Source of the DNA: Algoriphagus sp. AK58
Lineage (GTDB): Bacteria; Bacteroidota; Bacteroidia; Cytophagales; Cyclobacteriaceae
DNA: 64,000 nucleotides
Direction of reading: 5' to 3'
Assembly: GCF_014324365.1 (NCBI RefSeq)
Contig: NZ_QEIG01000010.1
Span: 62,001-126,000, forward strand
Of this stretch, positions 52,237-62,012 are shown piece by piece. Under the pieces are notes generated by a model. That model did not search any database, was not told the DNA's origin, and was given only the letters and a program-made list of their open reading frames with translations. The translations under genes were made by a program, and so were the position numbers. The stretch's first letter is position 1; each line of letters starts with the position of its first letter.

Positions 52237-54654
52237 TCAGAAGGGATAACCAATCCCAAAGTTAAACACGGTTTGTCCCTTTTTGCCAAAAGGCTGCTGA
52301 AAGCTGATATTGTCAAGTACCCACCTGCTTCCCTCTGGCATAGCAGGATCAATAGCCTTTGTGGCAAGGTCCAATCTAATCACCAAGAAGTCAAAGTCCA
52401 TTCGCAACCCCCAACCTGCGCCTACGGCGATTTCCTTATAAAACCGATCATATCTGAAATCCGCTCCGGGGCGGGCATCATCTCTCCCGATCATCCAAGA
52501 GTTACCGGCATCGATAAACAATGCCATATCGAAGTAACCAAATAGTTTCCGACGGTATTCCAGCATACTCTCCAAGATCATTTCTGCCGGCTGTTCGGTG
52601 GTGTAATCGTATTGTCCACCCTCTCCACTGATAGGAATGGAGCTTCCCGGTCCGAGTCGTCTTGCCTGCCAGGCACGAATACTGGTGCCTCCCCCTGCAA
52701 AAAAGTATTTTTCATAGGGCAAAATGCCAGCACTGACCCCATAAGGTTGGGCAATGCCAAAATTCAGGCGATAGGCAAAAGTCTGTTTATCATTCAAGGG
52801 GTAATATCTCCTAAAGTCGGCTTGTGCTTTGAGCCATTGAAAATTTGCATATTCTATCCCCGGTTCGTCATTACTCCTGACATCGAAAAAGTTTAGGGTT
52901 GTCCCTCCACTTTCTCCAAAAAGCCGCAATAAAGATGCTTTTCGGGTATTGAAATCCCCATACCTATTAAAATTAATGATGGTTTGTCCCGAAAAACTAC
53001 TGACGAAAGATGGCAAAAAAGACCAGATCAGATTGTTTCCCTCAGATTGAAGGTCTTGCAGAATTGTCAGAAATTCATCCTGAATAAAGGGGGTACGGAT
53101 ATAGCTGATGTCAGCAGCATTGATGGTAAAAGTTTGTCGGTTGTTTTGGGTGGACCAAGTATATGCCAGTAAACCATTGACAGCATTTCTTTTATATTCA
53201 GGGCGATTGGTAAAAAGATAACCAAACTGGACACGGGTGTTAGGATTGTATTTCCCATATCTCTGGAGAGAACCAGGAGAAAAAGGAAGCAAGAATCTGG
53301 GGAAAATCACAGATACTGAAGTATTTACCTCACTGCTTTGATAGACTCCCTGGCCAGTAGCAGAGGCCACCCCTTCCAGACCTGCACGAAAGTTGAATTC
53401 TAAAATTTCCCCTGCCCTAAAGAAATTGCGGTTTCGTAGAGCAGTACTGAAAAAAGGCCCCGGCAACTGTTCTGTGATGGTCATCCCCAGCTGATTGGTG
53501 AGTTGGTATTTTTGGTTGGGCTGAGTAAAAATGTTGGCTGTCAGAGAGGTGCCTAATGTGTCAAAAGTAATATTCACAAAACGGAACAAGTCCAGGTTAT
53601 TCAATAAGCGTTGAGTTTCTATCGCCTTGGTTCTACTGTATGAACTGCCTTCCTGAAGCTGAATCCTAGAAGCTAAAATTTTGGCAGAATAACGGTCTTG
53701 ATAAAAGGAAAAGTCTATTCCATGATACCTGGACTGAATTCTCCGGTCGGCATATTCATCATTGGGAGGATTGATCCGAAAAGTGATCGAGTCGATGGTG
53801 TATACTTCATGCTTTTCAGAAAAAGTGGGTTTTTGAATGACCTGTTCTAATCTGATGGTTTTTGCAGAGGTGTCCTGGTAGGCTATGTAATTGATGTAAG
53901 ATTTTGAAAACATAAAGAACCCGTTGTTCTTCAACACTTCCTCGATCCGGTTTCTCTCAGCTCCAATGTTATCTTGGTTGTATGTTTCCCCTTGTTTGAT
54001 CAGCGAGTTTCGAGAGGTTTGTTCTAAAAATTTAAGAATTTCGGTATTATCAGATCTTGTAAAAACAGAATCCAGAATGTAAGGACTGTTTTCGGTGATT
54101 AAATATTGGATAAAGGCTTTCTTTTTTTGGGTTTCTACCGCATAATCTACCTCCGCATCAAAAAAACCATGATTAATCAGATATCCCTTTAAGTTCCTGT
54201 AAGTCTTATCCGTGAGTGTACTGTCCAAAATTACGACGGGGTTGCCGGTTCTCATGACCGCATTTCCAAACTTGAGTTTTTTCTCAAGTCCGGAAATTTT
54301 GGATTCCAGTTTTTCTTCTTTTTTCCTGAGTTTTCGGTCTTGGGGAAGTGAATCTCTCCTGGCTTCTATATCAGCCAGTACCGTTTTTGTATAAGCTAGC
54401 TTATCGGCTACTTTGGCACTGTCGTAAAAATTAGAGCCAAATCTATATATCAAAACCCCCAAAGAAGTTCCCAAAAACCGAGTATTAGGCTCTTGTTCTA
54501 TCAATTTCGAAAGCTCTTCCAGGTCTGACTTTTGGACTCCTTTTAGTTCGTTTTCATAAACAATGTATTGGCCTTCCTCAAGGTTTTTGGTCAAAGAGCA
54601 ACTCAAGCAGAACCAGAGTAGAGCAATAAAAAGTATATATTTGGTGGATTTCAA
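52237..54654 (-). CDS. TamA/BamA-like outer membrane assembly protein (lipoprotein-type signal)
   Basis: An about 805-residue Omp85-superfamily protein. The N-terminus has a lipobox-like signal (LLWFCLSCSLTKNL). A coiled-coil region follows (about 60-125, with RRDSLPQDRKLRKKEEKL), then POTRA-like repeats (TYRNLKGYLINHGFFDAEVD and others). The C-terminal barrel carries GGGTSIRAWQARRLGPG and ends in GIGYPF. It is probably involved in outer membrane protein or envelope assembly. No ATG precedes the signal peptide. The likely start is TTG at 54654, with TTG at 54684 as the alternative, which would overlap the divergent methyltransferase gene by 11 bp. Confidence 0.82.
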   Translation of the reverse strand: MKSTKYILFIALLWFCLSCSLTKNLEEGQYIVYENELKGVQKSDLEELSKLIEQEPNTRFLGTSLGVLIYRFGSNFYDSAKVADKLAYTKTVLADIEARRDSLPQDRKLRKKEEKLESKISGLEKKLKFGNAVMRTGNPVVILDSTLTDKTYRNLKGYLINHGFFDAEVDYAVETQKKKAFIQYLITENSPYILDSVFTRSDNTEILKFLEQTSRNSLIKQGETYNQDNIGAERNRIEEVLKNNGFFMFSKSYINYIAYQDTSAKTIRLEQVIQKPTFSEKHEVYTIDSITFRINPPNDEYADRRIQSRYHGIDFSFYQDRYSAKILASRIQLQEGSSYSRTKAIETQRLLNNLDLFRFVNITFDTLGTSLTANIFTQPNQKYQLTNQLGMTITEQLPGPFFSTALRNRNFFRAGEILEFNFRAGLEGVASATGQGVYQSSEVNTSVSVIFPRFLLPFSPGSLQRYGKYNPNTRVQFGYLFTNRPEYKRNAVNGLLAYTWSTQNNRQTFTINAADISYIRTPFIQDEFLTILQDLQSEGNNLIWSFLPSFVSSFSGQTIINFNRYGDFNTRKASLLRLFGESGGTTLNFFDVRSNDEPGIEYANFQWLKAQADFRRYYPLNDKQTFAYRLNFGIAQPYGVSAGILPYEKYFFAGGGTSIRAWQARRLGPGSSIPISGEGGQYDYTTEQPAEMILESMLEYRRKLFGYFDMALFIDAGNSWMIGRDDARPGADFRYDRFYKEIAVGAGWGLRMDFDFLVIRLDLATKAIDPAMPEGSRWVLDNISFQQPFGKKGQTVFNFGIGYPF

Positions 54655-54673
54655 ATTGGAATAAGCTGAGGGA

Positions 54674-55423
54674 ATGCTAAGCAAAAATACAGTTAAGTTT
54701 ATAAAATCCTTACATCAAAAAAAATACCGAATCGAGTCTGGAAAGTTCTTTGTTGAGGGGGGAAAAAGCGTGACAGAAGTGCTCCATTCTGATTTTTTGG
54801 TGGAAACTGTTTTTGCCACAGAAGAATTTAAGACCCGAAACAGTGACCTTTTAAGAGCTTTCAAGGGAGAAGTTTTCACGGCAACTCCAAATCAATTGGA
54901 AGGTCTTGGACAGTACCAGAGCAATGAAAGTGCCCTTGCTATAGTCCAAATGAAAGAAAATACCTCCTTTGATCTTAGCTCAGGAGAATTTGCAATTGCT
55001 TTGGATAATGTGAGAGATCCCGGTAACCTGGGTACGATCATCAGGATTGCTGACTGGTATGGAATACGAAAGTTGGTTTTTTCACCCCAGACTGCAGAAT
55101 TTTACAATCCCAAAGTGATTCAATCCAGTATGGGATCCTTTACCCGTGTTCGTTTTTTTTATGAAGACTTGACCATGGTTTTCTCCAAATGGAATCGGCC
55201 GGTTTATGGAGCCTTTTTGAAGGGAGAAAATCTTCATCAGATCACACAGATCGAACCCGGAATAATACTTATGGGTAACGAATCAAATGGAATTTCGGCC
55301 GGGCTGGAAAAATGGATCACCCGTAGAATCACCATCCCTGGATTCGGAAATGCAGAATCCCTTAATGTTGCAATCGCCACAGCAATTATTTGTGACAACT
55401 TAAAGCGCCTCCAAACCCCATGA
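54674..55423 (+). CDS. SpoU/TrmH-family RNA 2'-O-methyltransferase
   Basis: A 249-residue SPOUT methyltransferase. The N-terminal substrate-binding part is YRIESGKFFVEGGKSVTEVL. The knotted C-terminal domain shows the three SpoU motifs: ALDNVRDPGNLGTIIRIADW (motif 1), LMGNESNGIS (motif 2) and IPGFGNAESLNVAIATAI (motif 3). It is predicted to methylate rRNA or tRNA ribose with S-adenosylmethionine. The precise site is unknown. It overlaps the downstream transporter gene by 4 bp (ATGA). Confidence 0.9.
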   Translation: MLSKNTVKFIKSLHQKKYRIESGKFFVEGGKSVTEVLHSDFLVETVFATEEFKTRNSDLLRAFKGEVFTATPNQLEGLGQYQSNESALAIVQMKENTSFDLSSGEFAIALDNVRDPGNLGTIIRIADWYGIRKLVFSPQTAEFYNPKVIQSSMGSFTRVRFFYEDLTMVFSKWNRPVYGAFLKGENLHQITQIEPGIILMGNESNGISAGLEKWITRRITIPGFGNAESLNVAIATAIICDNLKRLQTP

Positions 55424-56415
55424 GTTTCCGACTAGTCAGAACGCTGGAAAAAGTAGGTATCAATGGATTTTTGTTAGGTCTTTTTATCGCAATTTTTCTC
55501 GGATATACGTTTCCTTCAGCAGGTTCTTCAGAATCGCCATTTCCTTGGAAACCTATCATAAATGTTGGAATTGCCTTGGTCTTTTTCTTTTATGGCGTAA
55601 AACTAGACCCCGTTCAGATCAGAACCGGATTGAAAAATTGGAAACTGCATTTACTTATTCAGGCTTCCACTTTTTTGCTTTTTCCATTGTTGGTTTTAAT
55701 GCTTCTAAGCTTAGCTCCGTGGATTGAGGAAGAATTTCTATTGGGTATCAGCTATTTGTCCGCTTTGCCTTCTACGGTAAGTGCCTCTGTGGTGATGGTT
55801 TCGATCGCGGGGGGCAATTTGCCTGCTGCGATTTTTAATGCCAGTATTTCCAGCCTTTTTGGAGTAATGATTACGCCAGCATGGATGGGATTCTTGGCAG
55901 GTACCACAGGCGCAGAGATTGATTTTTTGCCAACATTGGGCGAACTTTCTTTGAAGGTGGTGATGCCTGTTGTCCTTGGGGTTTTATTACATGGAACCCT
56001 CTTCCCAAAGCTGAAAAACCACTTTGCAAAGTTGAAATATGTGGATCAGACTGTGATTATGATGATCGTATTTACCTCCTTTGCCCAATCTTTTTCCCAA
56101 AAAGTATTTTCCCCTTATGAATTCCTAACCCTCTTAAAAGTTGCCGGGATCATGCTTGGAATTTTGGTTCTTGCCTCTGGGATCATTTGGTTGACCACTG
56201 CTTTTTTCCAGTTTGAGGTTAGAGATAGAATTACGGCCCTGTTTAGCGGTTCAACCAAATCCCTGGTACATGGGGTAGTCATTGGTAAGGTGATTTTCCC
56301 GGATCCTGCCGTGCTTGGTTTGGTGCTATTGCCGGTGATGCTTTATCATATTCAGCAATTGATTTTGGGAAGTATGTTGGCGGGATATTTTGGAAGGGTT
56401 AAGACTTTAAGTTGA
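55420..56415 (+). CDS. Bile acid:Na+ symporter-like transporter (SBF-like, SLC10A7/YfeH group)
   Basis: A 331-residue membrane protein with about ten hydrophobic segments and the SBF-like pattern. Features include VGIALVFFFYGVKLDP, SALPSTVSASVVMVSIAGGN, ASISSLFGVMITPAWMG, and FSGSTKSLVHGVVIG near the C-terminus. The group is poorly characterised, and the substrate cannot be named. The ATGA overlap couples it to the methyltransferase gene. Confidence 0.85.
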   Translation: MSFRLVRTLEKVGINGFLLGLFIAIFLGYTFPSAGSSESPFPWKPIINVGIALVFFFYGVKLDPVQIRTGLKNWKLHLLIQASTFLLFPLLVLMLLSLAPWIEEEFLLGISYLSALPSTVSASVVMVSIAGGNLPAAIFNASISSLFGVMITPAWMGFLAGTTGAEIDFLPTLGELSLKVVMPVVLGVLLHGTLFPKLKNHFAKLKYVDQTVIMMIVFTSFAQSFSQKVFSPYEFLTLLKVAGIMLGILVLASGIIWLTTAFFQFEVRDRITALFSGSTKSLVHGVVIGKVIFPDPAVLGLVLLPVMLYHIQQLILGSMLAGYFGRVKTLS

Positions 56416-56519
56416 CGGTAGTAGTCCAATTTATTCTTTTGATTTTTTTGCTATTCCTACATCAGGCTCTTTTCTTAACTTCACTGGAATAATTTTTCTT
56501 TTTTCTAAATCAAACCAGC

Positions 56520-57149
56520 ATGAAAATCTTCTTTCCCCTTTTTGCCTTGATGTGTTTTATTTGGGCATGTGGCTCCAAATCTCCCAATGATTTGGAGATG
56601 GTGAATGAAACACCTGATTCTCTAGTCATGGAAAAAGTCGATTTTGATCCAGATCCTACCGATCAAATTCCTGGGGACAAATACCTGATTAATGCTTCTT
56701 CGGAAGCGACAGCTGTGATGGTAGCAGAGCGATTGAAGCAACTTTACTCGGAGGATTTAAGAATAGGAATTGTAGATTCTCTAAGCAGGAAATTCATTTT
56801 TTTTGAGTTCGATCTAAATGGAGACAACAGCATGGAAATTTTGGTAGGACTTACAGGCCCATTTTTTTGTGGTTCCGGAGGTTGTACTCAATATATTTTG
56901 AATGACCAGGGAGAGGTGATTTCCAAATTTACGGTGTCTGACTACCCGGTAGTGATTTCAGATGATTTGACGAATGGATTTAGAGACCTTTTTATTTTAA
57001 GTGGAGGAGAATATCGGGTGGTGAAGTTTGACGGCAAAACCTATCCGATGAATCCATCGGTATTACCCAAGTTGGGAATTCTTCCAGGTGACGGATTACC
57101 GAGGGCACTTGATTTTATTAACGACAATTATCCCTGGTTTAGGTTCTGA
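56520..57149 (+). CDS. Hypothetical lipoprotein
   Basis: A 209-residue lipoprotein (MKIFFPLFALMCFIWAC, lipobox Cys at 17). The central FFEFDLNGDNSMEILVGLTG has a D-x-N-x-D-x-x-x-E calcium-loop look, followed by the Cys-containing loop FFCGSGGCTQY. The C-terminal part contains strand-rich LFILSGGEYRVV. I do not recognise a named family. The Cys pair could form a disulfide. It lies between the SBF-like gene and the convergent MscS gene. Confidence 0.7.
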   Translation: MKIFFPLFALMCFIWACGSKSPNDLEMVNETPDSLVMEKVDFDPDPTDQIPGDKYLINASSEATAVMVAERLKQLYSEDLRIGIVDSLSRKFIFFEFDLNGDNSMEILVGLTGPFFCGSGGCTQYILNDQGEVISKFTVSDYPVVISDDLTNGFRDLFILSGGEYRVVKFDGKTYPMNPSVLPKLGILPGDGLPRALDFINDNYPWFRF

Positions 57150-57190
57150 GAAGCGTTCCTTTCTTAAGTTGTATTTCGAAAATCCACTTT

Positions 57191-59713
57191 TCATTTGGAC
57201 TTCACATGCAAATCCAATTGAGGGAAAGGAATTTGAATTCCGTTTTGTTTGAACAATTCATTGGCTTTGCTGATAAGATCACCTTTGACATAGGGATAGT
57301 CAAAGTAGGTATTGACCCAAAAAGTCACCTCAATGTCAATACTACTATCGGTAAACTCTACTGGAACTACTCTTGGAGATGGATTCGTTCTTATCCTCGA
57401 ATCTTCTGCAATGATTTCCCTTAGGAGCCGGACGGCTATTTGCAGATCTGTACCGTAAGCCACCCCTATGATGGCACTTAGTTTTCGCCCTTTTCCCGTG
57501 GTCCAGTTAATCAATTGTTTGCTGATCAGATCTCCATTTGGGATGACAACGCTGGGTCCTTCAAACATGCTGACTACGCTGCTTCGAAATCCGATTGATT
57601 TCATGATTCCCGGTTTTCCGTCTATTTCGATCAAATCCCCCACTTTCACAGTCTTTTCAAATGCGAGAATCAATCCGCTGACTAGGTTATTGACCAATCC
57701 CTGAAGTCCAAGGCCAATGCCTACCGATAATGCCCCCAGAATGATGGTGATTTTGTCTAAAGGTATCCCTGATGCGGCAAAAGCCAGAAACAAACCCAAT
57801 GAGATCACAAAGATCTGAACCAATAAAAGCCAGCTTCCAAAACTGATCCGCTTTCGCTTTTCCTGGGAATTACTGGTCTCGGGGTCTGCTGCAAAAATGG
57901 ATAATAGTCTGGAAATCATGACTGAAACCAATAGAATGATCAAAAACACGAAAAGTCCGTTGATTGAAAATTCATAGGATCCGATCATTCGCTTTTCGTT
58001 TAGAAACTCATTGATAGACAATGAAATCTGGGAAAAGCTATAGAAATTTTTTCCTACCAAAACTACCCATCCAAAGATCAAGAAGGTGTAAAAAATTCCA
58101 GGAGCCCTGTTTCCAAGTCTGTCAAAATTGATAAAGAACAGTTCTTTTTCCTGATTGTGATAGATTTTGGTGGCAATGGACAGGCCTTGATTGATTAATC
58201 GGACTGTCCATAGAAGGAGGATACCCACCACAATTCCAATGTATCCTGCTACCAAAAACGATTTCGATAGATTGAATCTTCCGGCAAGGTTCAGGACCAG
58301 AGAAACCAATTCAAAAAATCCCATGAAATAAATAAAATAGACGATTCTCTTTTCTTTAAGCTGATCGGTTTTATTTTTGATAAATGTCGAGGCCAAAAAC
58401 AAAATACCAATAAGAGAGAGCGCAATCAACAGGTATCTTTCCTCTGCGGTGGGCAACAAAATCAAATTTGCGATTCCTGAAAGAAGGAATATCAAGACAG
58501 TGAACACCCAGAAGAAAAACCAAAAGCTTTTTAGAAAATTCGAAAAAATCAGGGTAATGGAAATGGAAGCGAGAAACCAAATAAGCCAATAGAAAATAAA
58601 GGGTGGACTAGGGAAGAAAAATTGAAAACAACCGATTACAATAACAATTGAAGAAAGGAGTGGATGTATTAAAATCACTTTTCCATCTTCGTGAATATCC
58701 TGCTCATTCAGTAAACCAATTCGGTTTTTAAGAGTCTTGATGAAAATCCAGGAGATAAGAATCAAAAATGCCATCATCAGTAATCTAGTCTGATATAGCC
58801 TCAGGTAAAAAATGAGAGCAAGTTTTTCTTTGGTGTAGGAATAGGAGATTGCCTCTGAAAGGGGCCTTTGATGAAATTTAGAGCCTTGATCATCAGGGAT
58901 TTCCTTTTCGAAAATTGATGCGTTAAGGTTTCTTCTTATCAATTCCAAGCTCTCAATTTGGGTATTTAGGTCAAAGACCATTTCATTAAGGGAAGTCTGG
59001 ATACTGTCCAATTTTCCGCTATACTTCATTAGTGAATCTTCCACTGGTTTCATTTCTTTGGCTATTTCGACCAGAAGAAATGAATACTGTCGAGTCTGAA
59101 GTGAATCTGAAGGAAATAGGTAAAGATCTTTTTCGGCCGAAATCGAATCGATTCGGTATTGGGAAAGACGGAGAACTGAAGCGAATTCATCCACCTTCTT
59201 TTTTTCCTCTAACAATTCATCTAGCATTTCCTGAAAAATAGCCGCAGAGACAGTCAGGTTTCTTTCCGTTTGCAGCTCCAACGCATCTCCATAATAAATG
59301 CCCCGAAGGACTTTGGGAATCAACTCCTGAAATTCGGCCATTTTTGACTTTATTTCTTTGTACCCAATTCCAGTATTCAGAAGGGCCTTGACTCGAAAAT
59401 TCTCATTCTTCAGCTCTGTAATCAGAGCGTGTTGTTTGAGATAGACTTTCCGGCTTTCAAATTTTTCCTGACTTTTGATATACTCTGACTCTCCCTCATT
59501 TTGGACCTTGCGGATAAATTCCGATTTGGAATTTGTATCAAGTGGGAGTGGTAGTTCGGCAGAATTCTGGGTGTTGAATTGAGTTAAATTTTGTACTTGG
59601 CCTCTCACCTCAATCATTACCAAAAGAGATACAACTGAAAGGAGGCAGACTGGTAAAAATCCTTTTTTTAGAGGCCTATAAATTTGATCAGCCCAAATTT
59701 TTTTACAGTTCAT
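57191..59713 (-). CDS. Large MscS-family mechanosensitive channel with coiled-coil N-terminus
   Basis: An 840-residue MscS-type channel of the larger MscK/YbdG-like build. A signal or first helix is near residues 20-40, and about 280 helical periplasmic residues follow. Around ten membrane segments run from about 310 to 650. The pore and beta domain then reads GALSVGIGLGLQGLVNNLVSGLILAFEKTVKVGDLIEIDG. GDLISKQLINWTTGKGRK and FPQLDLHVKSK close the C-terminus. It should release solutes under hypo-osmotic stress. ATG at 59713 is preferred to GTG at 59722. Confidence 0.88.
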   Translation of the reverse strand: MNCKKIWADQIYRPLKKGFLPVCLLSVVSLLVMIEVRGQVQNLTQFNTQNSAELPLPLDTNSKSEFIRKVQNEGESEYIKSQEKFESRKVYLKQHALITELKNENFRVKALLNTGIGYKEIKSKMAEFQELIPKVLRGIYYGDALELQTERNLTVSAAIFQEMLDELLEEKKKVDEFASVLRLSQYRIDSISAEKDLYLFPSDSLQTRQYSFLLVEIAKEMKPVEDSLMKYSGKLDSIQTSLNEMVFDLNTQIESLELIRRNLNASIFEKEIPDDQGSKFHQRPLSEAISYSYTKEKLALIFYLRLYQTRLLMMAFLILISWIFIKTLKNRIGLLNEQDIHEDGKVILIHPLLSSIVIVIGCFQFFFPSPPFIFYWLIWFLASISITLIFSNFLKSFWFFFWVFTVLIFLLSGIANLILLPTAEERYLLIALSLIGILFLASTFIKNKTDQLKEKRIVYFIYFMGFFELVSLVLNLAGRFNLSKSFLVAGYIGIVVGILLLWTVRLINQGLSIATKIYHNQEKELFFINFDRLGNRAPGIFYTFLIFGWVVLVGKNFYSFSQISLSINEFLNEKRMIGSYEFSINGLFVFLIILLVSVMISRLLSIFAADPETSNSQEKRKRISFGSWLLLVQIFVISLGLFLAFAASGIPLDKITIILGALSVGIGLGLQGLVNNLVSGLILAFEKTVKVGDLIEIDGKPGIMKSIGFRSSVVSMFEGPSVVIPNGDLISKQLINWTTGKGRKLSAIIGVAYGTDLQIAVRLLREIIAEDSRIRTNPSPRVVPVEFTDSSIDIEVTFWVNTYFDYPYVKGDLISKANELFKQNGIQIPFPQLDLHVKSK

Positions 59714-60097
59714 AAACCTCACGCATTGCTGGAATTTTTCTAAGCTAATTAAACAAGAAAATTTTATGAAAACTGATTTTAATAGAAAATTGAATTATGA
59801 AATTCTTTGAAAAAGGAATAAGCCAAAATAAATTCTTCAATTCACTATTTTCAATATATGATTGTTCGCAATTGCACCATTAGCCAAATACTCTTTGATT
59901 AATGGGGCGGATGCTTCGAACTTCCCGACTCTCGTCGGTAAGGTGCTCAGCACAGGCGACCGAAGACCGAAGACTGAAGGATTCCAGATTTCAACCTTTT
60001 CGAGAAATTTCTTAAGCTAGTTAAGCCTTCTGGTAAAAAAGTGGTTATACAGATTTCAATAAAACAGAAGCCTGAATTTTGAATTCAGGCTTTTCGA
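59714..60097. other. Intergenic region with a repeat-like patch
   Basis: 384 bp without a gene. The first half is AT-rich. Around 59925-59985 lies a more GC-rich patch (CCGACTCTCGTCGG hairpin, then GACCGAAGACCGAAGACTGAAG) of the type seen as dispersed intergenic filler in this phylum. The ACBP terminator is at the right end. Confidence 0.55.
60068..60092 (-). terminator. Terminator after the acyl-CoA-binding protein gene
   Basis: AAGCCTGAATT (60068-60078) and AATTCAGGCTT (60082-60092) form an 11-bp perfect stem with loop TTG. A T-rich tail follows on the minus strand. Confidence 0.8.
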
Positions 60098-60358
60098 TTA
60101 AATGTATTTTTTTGAAAGCTCTTCCACCAGGTCTACGTAAGCCTGAGTTGCCTCCTCTTTCGATTTCCCTTTCAGTATTAACCAAGCATTGTATTTTGCG
60201 GCTGCTTTGAAGTCAAAACCTCCTGGCCTTTCTTCCTTATTATCCCCTTCAGTGGCCTGTTTGTAAAGTCCGTAGAGACGTAGAAGTTCTTCATTGGTTG
60301 GTCTTGTGGTAAATTTTTCGGTGAGGGCAATGGCTTCCTCGAGTGTAGTTGGTTTCAT
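60098..60358 (-). CDS. Acyl-CoA-binding protein (ACBP)
   Basis: An 86-residue protein, the standard ACBP length. It carries the family pattern [13 protein letters not shown] and [20 protein letters not shown]. It binds long-chain acyl-CoA esters in the cytosol and buffers or carries them. The frame is open to 60439, but the family start at [12 protein letters not shown] gives 60358. A terminator separates it from citrate synthase, so the pair is not strictly an operon. Confidence 0.92.
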   Translation of the reverse strand: MKPTTLEEAIALTEKFTTRPTNEELLRLYGLYKQATEGDNKEERPGGFDFKAAAKYNAWLILKGKSKEEATQAYVDLVEELSKKYI

Positions 60359-60430
60359 GGTAAACTGAAATATGCGTTTTGAGTTTCCAAATATGAGGTT
60401 TCTTTCAAATTTTTGAAAGGAGGAAATCAA

Positions 60431-60460
60431 AAAAGCCATCCCGGAAAAGGGATGGCTTTT
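60431..60460 (-). terminator. Terminator after gltA
   Basis: AAAAGCCATCCC (60431-60442) and GGGATGGCTTTT (60449-60460) form a perfect 12-bp stem with a 6-base loop just beyond the gltA stop. Confidence 0.88.
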
Positions 60461-60478
60461 GGCTATTTTTTGATAAGA

Positions 60479-61765
60479 TTAACGCTTATTGATGAAAACG
60501 TAGTCACGCTCTTTAGGTCCAACATACACTTGGCGTGGTCTTCCAATAGGTTCCTTTTGCTCTCTCATTTCTTTCCATTGTGCAATCCAACCGGGCAGAC
60601 GGCCCAAAGCAAACATGACCGTGAACATATCGGTAGGGATACCCAAGGCACGATAGATAATGCCAGAGTAGAAGTCTACGTTTGGATAGAGTTTTCTGTC
60701 AATGAAATATTGGTCGTTGAGCGCTGCATGCTCAAGTTCTTTTGCGATATCCAATACAGGGTCAGAGACTCCCAATCTTCCCAAAACCTCATCAGCAGCT
60801 TGCTTGATTATTTTAGCTCTTGGATCGAAGTTCTTGTAAACACGATGTCCAAAGCCCATCAATCGGAAAGGATCGTTTTTGTCTTTTGCTTTGTCCAGGT
60901 ATTTTTTGGCATCGCCTCCGTCAGCTTTGATAGCTTCGAGCATTTCGATCACTGACTGATTGGCTCCTCCGTGAAGTGGTCCCCAAAGGGCGTTAATTCC
61001 CGCAGAAATAGACGCATAGATCGAGGCTTGAGAGGATCCCACCATTCTAACTGTGGAAGTTGAGCAGTTTTGCTCATGGTCTGCATGAAGAATCAAAAGT
61101 TTATCCAGCGCAGTGGCTACGATAGGATCCACTTCGTACTTCTCAGCAGGAAGTGCAAACATCATTTTCAGGAAATTGGAACAATAATCCAGCGAGTTGT
61201 CAGGATAGTTTACAGGATGTCCGACCTTGTTTTTGAATGCCCAAGCTGCGAAAGTTGGCATTTTGGCCAGTAATCGGATGATGCTAAGATTTACTTCCTC
61301 TTCTGTTTGGTTGGGATTGAGAGAATCTGGATAAAATGCAGAAAGAGAACAAATCAAGGATGACAATACTCCCATTGGGTGTGCATTGGATGGGAATCCA
61401 GCCAAGATTTTTTTGATGTCTTCATGCACCAAAGTATGAAGGGTAATTTCCCTGGTGAATTTATCATACTCCGCCTGAGTTGGAAGTTCTCCGTAAATCA
61501 GCAAATAAGCTACTTCTAAGAAGCTTGCTTTTTTGGAGAGGTCTTCAATTCGGTATCCACGGTATCTTAATACTCCTTGCTCACCATCCAAAAAAGTAAT
61601 TGCACTTTTTGTAGCTCCGGTGTTTTTGTAACCAGGATCAAGGGTGATGAGTCCGGTAACATCTCGAAGTTTTCCTACATCAATTGCGCTTTCATCTTCA
61701 GTTCCGGTAATCACCGGGAATTCAAATTCCTGCCCTTTAAAAGACAGCTTTGCGGAGTCAGACAT
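60479..61765 (-). CDS. gltA: Citrate synthase
   Basis: A 428-residue type II citrate synthase that joins acetyl-CoA and oxaloacetate. The N-terminal domain (KLSFKGQEFEFPVITGTE) belongs to the larger Gram-negative form. Catalytic residues are in LILHADHEQNCSTSTVRMVGS (His), LWGPLHGGANQSV (His) and DVNFYSGI-like YPNVDFYSGI (Asp). GFGHRVYKNFDPRA binds substrate. It is preceded by a 247-bp region and followed by a strong terminator. Confidence 0.97.
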   Translation of the reverse strand: MSDSAKLSFKGQEFEFPVITGTEDESAIDVGKLRDVTGLITLDPGYKNTGATKSAITFLDGEQGVLRYRGYRIEDLSKKASFLEVAYLLIYGELPTQAEYDKFTREITLHTLVHEDIKKILAGFPSNAHPMGVLSSLICSLSAFYPDSLNPNQTEEEVNLSIIRLLAKMPTFAAWAFKNKVGHPVNYPDNSLDYCSNFLKMMFALPAEKYEVDPIVATALDKLLILHADHEQNCSTSTVRMVGSSQASIYASISAGINALWGPLHGGANQSVIEMLEAIKADGGDAKKYLDKAKDKNDPFRLMGFGHRVYKNFDPRAKIIKQAADEVLGRLGVSDPVLDIAKELEHAALNDQYFIDRKLYPNVDFYSGIIYRALGIPTDMFTVMFALGRLPGWIAQWKEMREQKEPIGRPRQVYVGPKERDYVFINKR

Positions 61766-61993
61766 ATATTGTTAGTTTGGATTTTATTTTAATGAAAACT
61801 CTAAAATCGCGCTTAAGTTAATAAAATTGACCATTTTTTAAGGTTTTTATTCCATAAGCAAGCTCAATATTATTTATCAAATAGATAAGCGATAGGACGC
61901 TTTTTTAACTCTTTGAAAATAAAGTGCTTTACGAGACTTTCATTATTAAAGGAATTAATGACTTTGATAATCTTTGTTGAAGTTGGATAAAAA

Positions 61994-62009
61994 AAGCCCC
62001 GAAGGGCTT
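61994..62009 (-). terminator. Terminator after the SUF/bacilliredoxin operon
   Basis: On the minus strand AAGCCC, a TTCG tetraloop and GGGCTT form the hairpin, followed by a run of T. It lies 4 bp past the stop of the bacilliredoxin gene. Confidence 0.88.
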
Positions 62010-62012
62010 CAA

